Program-made: the position numbers and the translations under genes
Part shown: one piece after another, positions 41,366-50,693 of the stretch
How positions within the stretch are numbered: the stretch's first letter is position 1
Layout: each line of letters begins with the position of its first letter
NCBI GenBank assembly: GCA_012517315.1
Contig: JAAYVE010000029.1
Location: 186,001-250,000, forward strand
Direction of reading: 5' to 3'
Length of the DNA: 64,000 bases
Source of the DNA: Deltaproteobacteria bacterium
GTDB lineage: Bacteria; Desulfobacterota; Syntrophobacteria; Syntrophobacterales; Syntrophobacteraceae
The notes under the pieces: generated by a model
Told to the model about the DNA's origin: nothing
The model's input: the letters and a program-made list of their open reading frames with translations, nothing else
Databases searched by the model: none

Positions 41366-42769
41366 ATGAATTCATCCGAGACCACGCACACGTTCATCGA
41401 CGAATCCCGAATCTTTAAAACGTTGGCCCAAAAGGAGAGTGCGAGCGCGGCCCGCGTCCGGGAAATCCTCGCCAAAGCAAGAGAACTCAAGGGCTTGGAT
41501 TCTTCCGAGGTGGCTGCACTCACGACTGTCGACCATCCCGGCCTCCTCGAGGAATTCTTCGCAACCGCCCGTTTCGTAAAAGAATCCATCTACGGACCCC
41601 GGATCGTCCTTTTCGCCCCTCTCTACATTTCCAACCTATGTTCCAACGAATGCCTTTACTGTGCGTTTCGAGCATCCAACCGCAACATCCAGCGCCGTGC
41701 CCTCACGCAAGAGGAGATCGCCGGGGAGGTGGAAATCCTTGTCAAGCAAGGCCACAAAAGAATTCTTCTGGTCTCTGGCGAGAGTTACCCGGGCGCGGAC
41801 GGATTTGATTACATCCTAAAGGCCATCGATACCATCTACCGCACCAAGGCGGGTAACGGAGAAATCAGAAGGGTGAACGTGAACATCGCGCCTCTTCCCC
41901 TGGAGCAATTCCGCCGACTCAAGGGAGCGGGGATCGGCACCTACCAGGTCTTCCAGGAGACCTACCACCGGGAGACATTCGCCCGCATGCACCCGGGGGG
42001 CCGCAAACGGGACTACGCATGGAGAATCACGGCCTTCGACCGCGCCATGGAAGCCGGGATCGACGATGTGGGTGCCGGCCTCCTGTTCGGTCTTTACGAC
42101 TGGCGGTTCGAAATCCTCGCACTCCTGCAGCACGTGGAACACCTGGAGAGGGTCTTCGGAGTCGGACCCCATACCATCAGCGTCCCCCGCCTGGAACCGG
42201 CGGCCGGTTCCGCAGTCGCCAACAACCCCCCGTACCCAGTGAGTGACACCGATTTCCAAAAAATCGTGGCCATCCTGCGTATGGCCGTCCCTTACACGGG
42301 TATCATCATGTCCACCCGGGAAACCCCCGACATCCGCAGGTCCACCTTCGCCTTGGGCGTTTCCCAGATTTCTGCGGGCAGCCGTACCAACCCCGGCGGG
42401 TATACGGACGGTGTCAACGAGGAGGATGCCCAATTCCAGCTGGGGGATCACCGCCCTCTCGACGAGGTCATCCGGGACCTGGCGCAGATGGGATATGTCC
42501 CGTCCTTCTGCACCGCCTGTTACCGCCTGGGACGAACGGGTCACGATTTCATGGAACTGGCCAAACCGGGAGAGATCAAGACGCGTTGTGACCCAAACGC
42601 CCTCTCGACCTTCGTTGAATATCTCGAGGACTATGCATCGCCCGGAACAATGCGCGCCGGGGAAAAGCTCATCGAGGAGCGTCTAGCCCGGATGGACCCC
42701 GCCGTGCGAAGAACGGCCTCCGCAATGATCGACCGGGTGCGGAGAGGACGCCGGGACGTCTTTGTGTAA
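41366..42769 (+). CDS. hydG: [FeFe] hydrogenase H-cluster maturase HydG
   Basis: This 467-residue radical-SAM enzyme cleaves tyrosine to make the CO and CN ligands of the H-cluster. The SAM cluster cysteines are Cys92, Cys96 and Cys99 (LCSNECLYCAFR). The C-terminal CTACYRLGRTGHDF and KTRC form the CX2CX22C motif that binds the second cluster and separates HydG from the related ThiH. The ATG at 41366 follows GAGGAGG. It is the first gene of the hyd run, 24 bases before aspA. Confidence 0.95.
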   Translation: MNSSETTHTFIDESRIFKTLAQKESASAARVREILAKARELKGLDSSEVAALTTVDHPGLLEEFFATARFVKESIYGPRIVLFAPLYISNLCSNECLYCAFRASNRNIQRRALTQEEIAGEVEILVKQGHKRILLVSGESYPGADGFDYILKAIDTIYRTKAGNGEIRRVNVNIAPLPLEQFRRLKGAGIGTYQVFQETYHRETFARMHPGGRKRDYAWRITAFDRAMEAGIDDVGAGLLFGLYDWRFEILALLQHVEHLERVFGVGPHTISVPRLEPAAGSAVANNPPYPVSDTDFQKIVAILRMAVPYTGIIMSTRETPDIRRSTFALGVSQISAGSRTNPGGYTDGVNEEDAQFQLGDHRPLDEVIRDLAQMGYVPSFCTACYRLGRTGHDFMELAKPGEIKTRCDPNALSTFVEYLEDYASPGTMRAGEKLIEERLARMDPAVRRTASAMIDRVRRGRRDVFV

Positions 42770-42793
42770 GGCTGCGCGGCGGAGAAGAAGGAG

Positions 42794-44215
42794 ATGAGAT
42801 CGAGAGTCGAGGAGGACCTCCTCGGAAAGGCCTTTTTACCTCAAGAATCCCTGTACGGCATCCACACCCTGAGGGCCCTGGAGAATTTTCCCATCACGAG
42901 AAAGCCGCCCCACCCATCTCTGATCGAGGCATACGGCGATGTGAAGCTGGCCTGTGCCCGGACAAACTGCGACCTCGGCGTCTGGAGGGACGACCCGCAC
43001 AAGGCCCAGGCCATCCAGCGGGCGTGCATGGAAATGGCCCAAGGTCTCTTGAACGAACACGTGCTGGTGGATTGCCTCCAGGGGGGGGCCGGCACCTCGA
43101 CGAACATGAACGTGAACGAAGTCCTGGCCAACCGGTCGTTGGAATTACTCGGAACGGAGCACGGCCGTTACGACAGGGTTTCGCCCCTGGACGACATCAA
43201 TCTGCACCAGTCCACCAACGACACGTATCCCACCGCTTTGCGGATCGCCGCCATCCGCCGATTGAGAACCCTCGAGGCCTGCCTCGTCGTCCTTCAGGAA
43301 GCATTTCAAGACCTGGAGAGGCGTTTCGCCCACGTGGTCAAAGTTGGACGCACCCAACTGCAGGACGCCGTCCTGACCACACTGGGCCGGTCGATGGGCG
43401 CCTACGCAGAGGCTTTCGGCCGAGACCGCTGGCGCATTTGCAAGTGCCAAGAAAGGCTTCGGGTCGTCAACCTGGGAGGCACCGCCATCGGTACGGGTCT
43501 CGGCGCACCCCGCGATTTCATCTTCCGAGTGACGGAGGCACTGCGCTCCATCACGGGGATCGGCCTCGCCCGGGCGGAAAATCTTCTGGAAGCGACCCAG
43601 AACGCCGACATCTTCGTTGAAGTTTCGGGGATCCTCAAGGCCTGTGCCGCAAACCTTCTCAAAGTCTCCACCGATCTGCGTCTCATGGCCAGCGGCCCGG
43701 AAACCGGCCTGGCAGAGATTCGCCTGCCACAGCGCCAAGCCGGTTCTTCCATCATGCCGGGGAAAATCAACCCGGTGATTCCGGAAGCTGTTTCCCAGGC
43801 CGCCATGATGGTTTTCGGCCATGACGCCGTGTTGACTCTGGCATGCGCATCGGGGAACCTTGAGCTGAACCCCTTTCTCCCCTTGATCGCGTTGTGCCTC
43901 TTGGAATCCATCGATCTCCTGGCTGCCGCCTGTGATATATTGAACAGGCATTGTGCCGCTGGCATCGAAGCCGATGAGGACCGGTGCCGACGTCATGCGG
44001 CCAATTCCACTGCCACGGCGACGGCTCTCCTGCCGGCCCTGGGATATGACACTGTGTGCCGCATCGTGACGGCTGCCCGGGATCAGGGAAAGACCGTCAA
44101 AGAAGTGGTTCTGGAAGGGGGCTTCTTGACCGAGAAGGCGTTCGAGCAACTCATCGGGGCAGAGGCTGTTTGCCGCCTTGGCAGCCCCACCCTCCTCGGG
44201 GGAAGTCTTCGTTGA
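42794..44215 (+). CDS. aspA: aspartate ammonia-lyase
   Basis: This 473-residue enzyme converts aspartate to fumarate and ammonia. The fumarase/aspartase signature GSSIMPGKINPV is intact, as are the N-terminal EEDLLGKAFLPQ, the SSTNDT-like LHQSTNDTYPTAL and TVLKVGRTQLQDA-type segments. Aspartase is often encoded among hydE/F/G genes; ammonia or a derived nitrogen for the dithiomethylamine bridge has been proposed, but this is not shown by the sequence. The gene ends at hydF with no gap for a separate promoter. Confidence 0.93.
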   Translation: MRSRVEEDLLGKAFLPQESLYGIHTLRALENFPITRKPPHPSLIEAYGDVKLACARTNCDLGVWRDDPHKAQAIQRACMEMAQGLLNEHVLVDCLQGGAGTSTNMNVNEVLANRSLELLGTEHGRYDRVSPLDDINLHQSTNDTYPTALRIAAIRRLRTLEACLVVLQEAFQDLERRFAHVVKVGRTQLQDAVLTTLGRSMGAYAEAFGRDRWRICKCQERLRVVNLGGTAIGTGLGAPRDFIFRVTEALRSITGIGLARAENLLEATQNADIFVEVSGILKACAANLLKVSTDLRLMASGPETGLAEIRLPQRQAGSSIMPGKINPVIPEAVSQAAMMVFGHDAVLTLACASGNLELNPFLPLIALCLLESIDLLAAACDILNRHCAAGIEADEDRCRRHAANSTATATALLPALGYDTVCRIVTAARDQGKTVKEVVLEGGFLTEKAFEQLIGAEAVCRLGSPTLLGGSLR

Positions 44216-44244
44216 AGCGAGTTCTCAACACGGCAGACGGTTCC

Positions 44245-45501
44245 ATGCAGAAGACACCGAGAGGATTGCGCGTCCACATCGGCATCTTCGGTCGCCGCAA
44301 TGTGGGGAAATCCAGCCTCCTCAATGCCGTCACCCGGCAGGACGTAGCCATCGTCTCACCCCAGGCTGGAACCACGACGGACCCGGTCGAAAAACCCATG
44401 GAAATGCTGCCTCTGGGCCCCGTTCTGTTCATCGATACGGCAGGCATCGACGACGAGGGGGCCCTGGGGGCGCTCAGGGTTCGACGGACCCGCCAGGTCT
44501 TTGACCGCACAGACTTGGGGATCTTGGTCACAGAGGCAGGCAGTTGGGGAGTTTTTGAAGACCGCATTCTCGGGGAGCTGCAGGCGAGGGGAATTCCCGT
44601 CGTGGTGGTGATGAACAAGATCGATGTGGAGACTCCCAGCACCGATGCATTCCATTCCCTATCCCTGAGAGGGGTGCGCGTCGTTTGCACGAGCACTCTG
44701 TCCGGAGAGGGTATTTTCAGTCTTCGCCAAGCCCTTCTGGACAGCATTCCTGCCTCTTTTCTCGATACTCCCTCCATCGCCGCCGACCTGGTAGGACCCG
44801 GTGGCATGGCGGTTTTGGTCGTTCCCATCGACAAGGAGGCTCCGAAAGGGCGTTTGATCCTGCCACAGGTTCAGACCATCCGGGATCTCCTGGATCACGA
44901 CTGTTTCTCCCTGGTGGTGAAAGAAAGGGAACTGCGCCTGGCTCTGGAGCGGCTCAAGTCCCCCCCTGCACTGGTCATCACCGATTCCCAGGTCTTCCTG
45001 AAGGTCGCCGCCGACGTGCCACCCCCAATCCCCATGACCAGTTTTTCCATCCTTTTTTCCCGCTTCAAGGGCGATCTCCTCACCCAGGTGGAGGGAGCCC
45101 TGGCCATCGATTCTCTTAAAGAAGGAGACCGAATTCTCATCGCCGAGGCATGCAGCCACCATCCCATTGCCGACGACATCGGCCGGGTCAAGATCCCCAG
45201 GTGGCTGACCCAATACGTCGGCGTGAAACTTCAGTTCCAGCACATCCAGGGACACGACTTCCCGGAAGATCTTGACGCCTACGGTCTCGTCATTCACTGC
45301 GGGGCGTGCATGATCAACCGGCGGGAGATGCTCAGCCGCATTCTTCAATGCCGGCGGGTCGGGGTTCCCGTCACCAACTACGGTGTGGTCATCGCCTACA
45401 GCCTGGGTATATTGGAGCGTGCCCTTGAGCCTTTCCCTTCGGCGCGGGATCTCTACAGACAGGCTCGGCTCGCGAGAGGTGCCCCAGGGGGGCTTCCATG
45501 A
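44245..45501 (+). CDS. hydF: hydrogenase maturation GTPase/scaffold HydF
   Basis: This 418-residue protein assembles the diiron precursor and passes it to the hydrogenase. The GTPase domain has GRRNVGKSSLLN, DTAGIDD and NKID. A dimerisation region follows, then the cluster ligands EACSHH and HCGACMINRREML. The ATG at 44245 is the likely start; a TTG at 44212 overlapping the aspA stop is possible. The end overlaps hydE by four bases (ATGA). Confidence 0.94.
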   Translation: MQKTPRGLRVHIGIFGRRNVGKSSLLNAVTRQDVAIVSPQAGTTTDPVEKPMEMLPLGPVLFIDTAGIDDEGALGALRVRRTRQVFDRTDLGILVTEAGSWGVFEDRILGELQARGIPVVVVMNKIDVETPSTDAFHSLSLRGVRVVCTSTLSGEGIFSLRQALLDSIPASFLDTPSIAADLVGPGGMAVLVVPIDKEAPKGRLILPQVQTIRDLLDHDCFSLVVKERELRLALERLKSPPALVITDSQVFLKVAADVPPPIPMTSFSILFSRFKGDLLTQVEGALAIDSLKEGDRILIAEACSHHPIADDIGRVKIPRWLTQYVGVKLQFQHIQGHDFPEDLDAYGLVIHCGACMINRREMLSRILQCRRVGVPVTNYGVVIAYSLGILERALEPFPSARDLYRQARLARGAPGGLP

Positions 45502-46580
45502 ACGCGGATTTTGACCGGCGATTCCTCATGGACTGGCTCACGGAAGAGGACCCACTTCGCCTCGCGGACCTCTGGAGAATGGCCGATACCAGTCGCAGGG
45601 AAAACGTTGGTGAAGACGTCCATCTGCGTGGGCTTTTGGAGATTTCCAATTTCTGTATCCGGCAGTGTGCCTACTGCGGCCTGCGCGCACCCAATATGCA
45701 GCTCCAGCGCTATCGCATGACGGAAGAGGAGATCATGGAGTGTGCCCGGAAAGCCTGGAAGCTGGGCTGTGGCACGCTGGTGCTTCAAGGAGGCGAAGAT
45801 CCCGGGCTCACCCGGAAGGCGGTCGGGGCAGTGGTCAGGCGCATCAAGGAAGAGACCCCCCTGGCGGTCACCCTCAGCCTGGGTGAACGCCTTTTCGATG
45901 ATCTGGCACACTGGCGCAGGGCGGGTGCGGACCGTTACTTCATCCGTTTTGAAACCTCCGATACGGAGCTTTACCGCAGGATACACCCCTCGCTGCCCTC
46001 ACGCTCCTCGGCCCGCTTAGCCATTCTTGAGGCCCTCAAGGAACTGGGCTACGAAACGGGAAGCGGAATCATGATCGGGATTCCCGGCCAGCATGTGCAT
46101 AGCCTTGTGGAAGACCTGCTGCTCTTCCGTTCCCTGGATCTCGACATGATCGGAGTCGGCCCCTACCTCCCCCACCCAGAGACCCCGCTCGGCAGAACCG
46201 GGGCGCCTTCTCCCCAATCTTTCTCCGATCAGGTTCTCAATTCGGAGACGATGGTTTATAAGGTGATGGCGCTGTCACGGCTGTTGTGCCCCGAAGCCAA
46301 CATACCGGTCACGACGGGGCTTGCCACCCTGAACCGGGAAGGGGGTTACGAACAGGGCCTCCAGCGCGGGGGAAACGTCATCATGCCCGGGATCACACCC
46401 CTTCACTTTGGGAGGAATTACGAGATTTACCCGGGAAAGGTCCGTTTCCTGGAGATCACTTCCGCCGTGGAGGAGATTAAAAAACGCATCCGCTCCATCG
46501 GTCGAACCGTCGGAAGCGGGCCGGGGGAACGCCAGCGACATGTGCAGGGGACCCTACCCGGCAGGGTTTCTCTGGAATGA
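45498..46580 (+). CDS. hydE: [FeFe] hydrogenase maturase HydE
   Basis: This 360-residue radical-SAM enzyme takes part in making the dithiolate ligand of the H-cluster. The SAM cluster motif is CIRQCAYCGLRAPN. GCGTLVLQGGEDPG and FIRFETSDTELYRRIHPS are typical of HydE and the related BioB. Its start overlaps the hydF stop, and a small [2Fe-2S] gene follows 17 bases later. Confidence 0.94.
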   Translation: MNADFDRRFLMDWLTEEDPLRLADLWRMADTSRRENVGEDVHLRGLLEISNFCIRQCAYCGLRAPNMQLQRYRMTEEEIMECARKAWKLGCGTLVLQGGEDPGLTRKAVGAVVRRIKEETPLAVTLSLGERLFDDLAHWRRAGADRYFIRFETSDTELYRRIHPSLPSRSSARLAILEALKELGYETGSGIMIGIPGQHVHSLVEDLLLFRSLDLDMIGVGPYLPHPETPLGRTGAPSPQSFSDQVLNSETMVYKVMALSRLLCPEANIPVTTGLATLNREGGYEQGLQRGGNVIMPGITPLHFGRNYEIYPGKVRFLEITSAVEEIKKRIRSIGRTVGSGPGERQRHVQGTLPGRVSLE

Positions 46581-46597
46581 GCCAGTGGAGACGCGCC

Positions 46598-46861
46598 ATG
46601 AGCAGCAAGAAACAACCGGTGGAACTGGCCATCTGCATGGGCAGTTCATGCTTTTCCAGGGGGAACAAGAACAACATCAAGGTCATCAAGGCATACATCG
46701 CCAGACACGGGGTATGTGACAAAGTGGTCCTCAAAGGACATCTGTGCGAAGGCCTGTGCAAAGAGGGGCCCAACATCACCATCGAGGGAGAGGTTTTCCA
46801 CGCCGTCGACGGAACCACCCTGCCCGCCCTGCTGGACCAGCACCTGAAAAAACAGGATTGA
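46598..46861 (+). CDS. thioredoxin-like [2Fe-2S] ferredoxin
   Basis: This 87-residue protein matches the NuoE/HndA-type ferredoxin fold: ELAICMGSSCFSRGN and LKGHLCEGLCKEGPN provide the four cluster cysteines. It should hold one [2Fe-2S] cluster and pass electrons. I prefer the ATG at 46598, which follows GGAG, over an in-frame ATG at 46577 overlapping hydE. It lies between the maturases and the sensory hydrogenase, so it may feed or drain that protein. Confidence 0.85.
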   Translation: MSSKKQPVELAICMGSSCFSRGNKNNIKVIKAYIARHGVCDKVVLKGHLCEGLCKEGPNITIEGEVFHAVDGTTLPALLDQHLKKQD

Positions 46862-46870
46862 CGTGACGCC

Positions 46871-48586
46871 ATGAAACACTCAGGACCTATCATTTACACG
46901 GAAAGAACGGAATGCCAGGACTGTTTCAAGTGCATTCGGGAGTGTCCCGTCAAGGCCATCAAGGTGGAGAACGCGTGTGCGGCGGTGATCCCTGAACTCT
47001 GCCTCTCCTGCGGACACTGCGTGGAAGTCTGTCCCAACGGCGCAAAACATGTTCGCGACGATCTACAGAAGGCTCGGCGGCTACTTCGGGAGAAGGACAA
47101 GGTTTTCGTCTCCCTGGCGCCCTCCTTTGTGAGTGAATTCCCGGAGATTCCCGTTCCCGCCATCATCCGGGCATTCAAGACGCTAGGTTTCTACGGGGTT
47201 TCCGAAACCGCTCTCGGGGCGGAAATGGTTTCGGCCAGCATGGCGGAACTCCTCAGGGACAGGACTCCGAGACCCATATTTTCCACGGCCTGCCCCGTGG
47301 TGGTGGATTACGTGCGCAAGTACTACCCCCAGTACGCAGGGTGCCTCGCCCCGTTCGTCTCCCCCGTGCTCGCCCATTGCCGCCTTCTGCGGGAGATTTA
47401 CGGTCCTTCCATCGGCATCGTCTTTTTCAGTCCTTGCATCGCCAAGAAGGTGGAAGCCGATGCTCACCCCGAACTCCTGGACGTCGCCCTCACCTTCGAG
47501 GACATGCGGCGCTGGTTCATGGAAGACCTGATCACTTTCGAAACCATCGATGGCAACGGTGAGTCCTTTGTGCCCTACCCGGCCAATGAGGGCGCTCTGT
47601 ACCCCATCGATGGGGGGATGGTTGCCGGTATCAAGGCCGGCTGCAGCGTGATGGAATCGGAGTGCATGTCCTTCTCCGGGATTCGCAACATTCAAAAGGC
47701 CATGGCAGGGCTCATGGATCTCAAACTCGCCCACCCCGTATTTCTCGAACTGCTGGCCTGCGAGGGAGGGTGCGTCAACGGTCCGAAGGCCAGCCAGCGG
47801 GACGCCACCGCCTGGAAACGGTACAAGGTCATCCACTATTCCAACTATCCCAAAGAGCAGATCCCCCGCTCCGAGGGCGCCCCACCCTGGGAAAATCTCA
47901 GGCCGGACCCCGTGCCTTCAAAGGAATACAGCGAAAACATCCTCAAGCAGACTCTCCAGACCATCGGAAAATACGGCCCTGAAGACGAACTCAATTGCGG
48001 CGGCTGCGGCTACGACAACTGCCGGGAATTCGCCAAGGCCCTCATCGACGGCAAGGCCGAAAAGGTCATGTGCGTGGCCTACATGCGCAAACTCGCCCAG
48101 AAAAAGACCAACGCCCTCATGGAGAAGGTTCCCAGCGCCATCGTCCTGGTTGACGATGAACTCAAAATCATCGAATGCAACTACAATTTTGCCCGCATTC
48201 TCGGTCCCGACGTGGAGAAGGCGTTCAAACGGATGCCCGGTCTTGAGGGAACATATCTTATTGAAATCGCTCCATTTTACTCTTTGTTCAAGAGCGTGCT
48301 GGAAAAGGGCGAAGACATTCTCAACCGGGACATCCGACATAAGCAGTCCGTTCTGCACATGGACATCTTCTCCATTGAGGAACACCGGGTGGTGTGCGGG
48401 ATTTTTCAGGACATCACCAAGCCCACCATCCACAAGGAGGCCATGATCCAAAAAGCGCAGGAAGTCATCCGAAAGAACCTGGCCACGGTGCAGCAAATCG
48501 CCTATCTCCTGGGGGAGAATGCCGCAGAATCGGAAGTGATCCTCAATTCCATCATTCAGTCCATGGCCAAGACGGAGCTGGAATGA
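46871..48586 (+). CDS. hydS: sensory [FeFe] hydrogenase with PAS domain (group C3-like HydS)
   Basis: This 571-residue protein has two [4Fe-4S] ferredoxin motifs (Cys15-25 and Cys44-54), then an H-cluster domain with Cys141 (STACPVVVDY), Cys189 (FFSPCIAKKVE) and Cys297/Cys301 (LLACEGGCVNGP). A further Fe-S site (CGGCGYDNC with Cys401) and a PAS domain (~418-530) follow. Its cluster motifs differ from catalytic group A enzymes (TSCCP, ExMACxxGC), which together with the PAS domain and phosphatase neighbour matches phosphatase-linked sensory group C3. It is therefore predicted to sense H2 or redox state, not to produce H2. The stop overlaps the phosphatase start (ATGA). Confidence 0.88.
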   Translation: MKHSGPIIYTERTECQDCFKCIRECPVKAIKVENACAAVIPELCLSCGHCVEVCPNGAKHVRDDLQKARRLLREKDKVFVSLAPSFVSEFPEIPVPAIIRAFKTLGFYGVSETALGAEMVSASMAELLRDRTPRPIFSTACPVVVDYVRKYYPQYAGCLAPFVSPVLAHCRLLREIYGPSIGIVFFSPCIAKKVEADAHPELLDVALTFEDMRRWFMEDLITFETIDGNGESFVPYPANEGALYPIDGGMVAGIKAGCSVMESECMSFSGIRNIQKAMAGLMDLKLAHPVFLELLACEGGCVNGPKASQRDATAWKRYKVIHYSNYPKEQIPRSEGAPPWENLRPDPVPSKEYSENILKQTLQTIGKYGPEDELNCGGCGYDNCREFAKALIDGKAEKVMCVAYMRKLAQKKTNALMEKVPSAIVLVDDELKIIECNYNFARILGPDVEKAFKRMPGLEGTYLIEIAPFYSLFKSVLEKGEDILNRDIRHKQSVLHMDIFSIEEHRVVCGIFQDITKPTIHKEAMIQKAQEVIRKNLATVQQIAYLLGENAAESEVILNSIIQSMAKTELE

Positions 48587-49770
48587 TACAGGCGACCGCC
48601 GACTTTTTCCTGGACATCGACCACTACCAGCACTGCAAGCACCGCCAGAACATCGCGGGAGACGTGTTTCTCACCCACAAGATCAAGGAGGAAAAACGGG
48701 TCATCGCTGTCCTTTCCGACGGACTGGGAAGTGGAATCAAGGCAAGCGTCCTGGCCACCCTCACCGCCACCATGGCCATCAAGTACATCTCAAACTACAT
48801 GGATGTGAGGGAGACAGCGGAAGTCATCATGGACACCCTCCCCGTCTGCAGCGAAAGGAAGATCAGCTATTCCACCTTCACCATTGTGGACATCAACAAC
48901 GCAGGTCACGCTCGGGTCATCGAGCACGGTAACCCGTCTTACGTGCTTTTGAGAGGGACGGATACGGTCCCCGTCCAAAAGACTCCCATTCACCTGGACA
49001 GATGGCAGGATCGGGAGGTGGAGTTTTCCGAATTTGATCTGCAGGTGGGAGACCGCATTCTCTATTTCTCCGACGGAGTCAGCCAGGCGGGCATGGGGCG
49101 CAAAGAGTTTCCCCTCGGATGGGGAACCAAGGAGGTCATCAGGCAGGTCCGCAAGTGGATTGCGTGGCAGAATGCCATCTCCTCCCGGCAACTCGCCATG
49201 AAAACAGTCATACGTGCCCGCCAGATCGACGACTACGCGCCCAAGGACGACATCACCTGCGGCGTGATTTACATGCGTCATCCCCGTTCCCTCCTTGTGG
49301 TCACCGGCCCCCCGTTCTCCGAATCCAAGGATGGGGAACTGGCACAGTTGGTGGCCTCCTTCAACGGGCGCAAAGTCATTTGCGGAGGTACCACGGCCTC
49401 CATCGTTGCGCGGGAACTGGATCGGGACATCGACATGGACCTGGATTCCATCGACCCGGAAATCCCTCCGCCGTCCCAAATGGAAGGGGTCGACCTGATC
49501 ACGGAGGGCACCATCACTCTGAGCAAGGTCGCCCAAATCCTGGAAAAGGGCTGGAATCCGGAATCCATGCGATCCAACGCCGCAACGGCCCTGGCCTCCA
49601 TCATTCTGGACAGCGACATCATCTTCTTCGTAGTCGGCACCCGGGTGAACGAGGCCCACCAGGACCCCAACCTTCCCATCGAACTGGATATTCGCAGAAA
49701 CATCATCAAGAAGATCTCCCTGTTGCTGGAGGAAAAGTATCTCAAAGAGACTCACAGGCGTTTCATTTGA
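48583..49770 (+). CDS. SpoIIE/PP2C-type serine phosphatase
   Basis: This 395-residue protein starts at the ATG overlapping the hydS stop. The phosphatase domain (1-230) has VLSDGLGSGIKASVLATLT, DRILYFSDGVSQAG and DDITCGVIY, which supply the metal-binding Asp residues. A second domain (~235-395) is less familiar (FNGRKVICGGTTASIVAR). It is predicted to dephosphorylate a Ser/Thr target such as an anti-sigma antagonist under control of HydS. The target is not in this window. Confidence 0.9.
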   Translation: MIQATADFFLDIDHYQHCKHRQNIAGDVFLTHKIKEEKRVIAVLSDGLGSGIKASVLATLTATMAIKYISNYMDVRETAEVIMDTLPVCSERKISYSTFTIVDINNAGHARVIEHGNPSYVLLRGTDTVPVQKTPIHLDRWQDREVEFSEFDLQVGDRILYFSDGVSQAGMGRKEFPLGWGTKEVIRQVRKWIAWQNAISSRQLAMKTVIRARQIDDYAPKDDITCGVIYMRHPRSLLVVTGPPFSESKDGELAQLVASFNGRKVICGGTTASIVARELDRDIDMDLDSIDPEIPPPSQMEGVDLITEGTITLSKVAQILEKGWNPESMRSNAATALASIILDSDIIFFVVGTRVNEAHQDPNLPIELDIRRNIIKKISLLLEEKYLKETHRRFI

Positions 49771-49921
49771 GATTTTCGGGGAGCGGGGGGGGGGAGGGGA
49801 CCGTTGCCCACAGTCCGAGAAGGTCCCCGATTCTCTCCGTTCTCTCCCAGAAGGGTCTTGCCGGGTGCCGTGGAAAAGGCCCTATTCTTTCGGCCGTGAA
49901 CGAGCACGCCCGTGAGGAGCC

Positions 49922-50605
49922 ATGAGGCTGCCTGTTTGCATCCCTCTGGGCATTGCCGTCCCCCCGCTCTTTTTCTGGGAGAAAAGAAGAAGGGATCTTT
50001 TGCGCATCCGGTGGGCAGGCGGCTTTCACCCCTTTCATGCCACCACCCTTCTCACTCTCCGCCTCATGGACGAAACCCTTCGAAACCCATGCTGCGAGCG
50101 TCTCCTGGACGTGGGATGCGGGTCCGGAATTCTGGCTCTTGCCGCTGCGTTCATGGGGGTGCCGCAAGTCGTGGGTGTCGACGTTTCCCCCAGGGCCATC
50201 CGGGAATCCCTCGCCAATGCACGATTGAATGCTTTGGAGGAAAAAACCTTATGGCTGGTGGGAAGCACCGATGCATTGGCGGGTGGCCATTTCCACTGCA
50301 TCGTGGCCAACCTCAGGTTTCATCTCCTGCAAGCCATGCTCGATGACCTGGTTCGTCTCATGGACCGCTCGGCAAGGGAGCCCACTCTGATTCTCTCCGG
50401 CTTCCATGACACGCAATGGCCCCTGCTGGAGTCCCTCTGCCGCCTCGTCGGCCTGGAAGCGGTTCGCATCCTGAGCCAGGACCAGAGCTTTTACGGTATC
50501 CCTCCATCGGGAAGTTTCACGTGGGTTGCCGCTCGCCTGAGGTTTGGCGGTCCCGACGGAGCTCCTGCCGAGGAATGCTTGCCAGTGGACCCGCAAAGAG
50601 AGTAA
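49922..50605 (+). CDS. SAM-dependent methyltransferase, PrmA-like
   Basis: This 227-residue protein has the class I methyltransferase motif LLDVGCGSGILALAAA and motif II VVGVDVSPRAIRESLANARLN, with a motif IV segment CIVANLRFHLL (PrmA has NILA). The pattern resembles ribosomal protein L11 methyltransferase but lacks its N-terminal domain. The substrate is not certain. ATG at 49922 follows GAGGAG. It lies between the hyd block and the E1 genes on the same strand. Confidence 0.82.
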   Translation: MRLPVCIPLGIAVPPLFFWEKRRRDLLRIRWAGGFHPFHATTLLTLRLMDETLRNPCCERLLDVGCGSGILALAAAFMGVPQVVGVDVSPRAIRESLANARLNALEEKTLWLVGSTDALAGGHFHCIVANLRFHLLQAMLDDLVRLMDRSAREPTLILSGFHDTQWPLLESLCRLVGLEAVRILSQDQSFYGIPPSGSFTWVAARLRFGGPDGAPAEECLPVDPQRE

Positions 50606-50693
50606 AAGGTGAAGACGCTCTCTGCCTCCGCCCTTTTGCATGCCTTGTCCGGGGGTGGATTGGTTCATCCTTGATGTGGGAGGAAAAACACAC

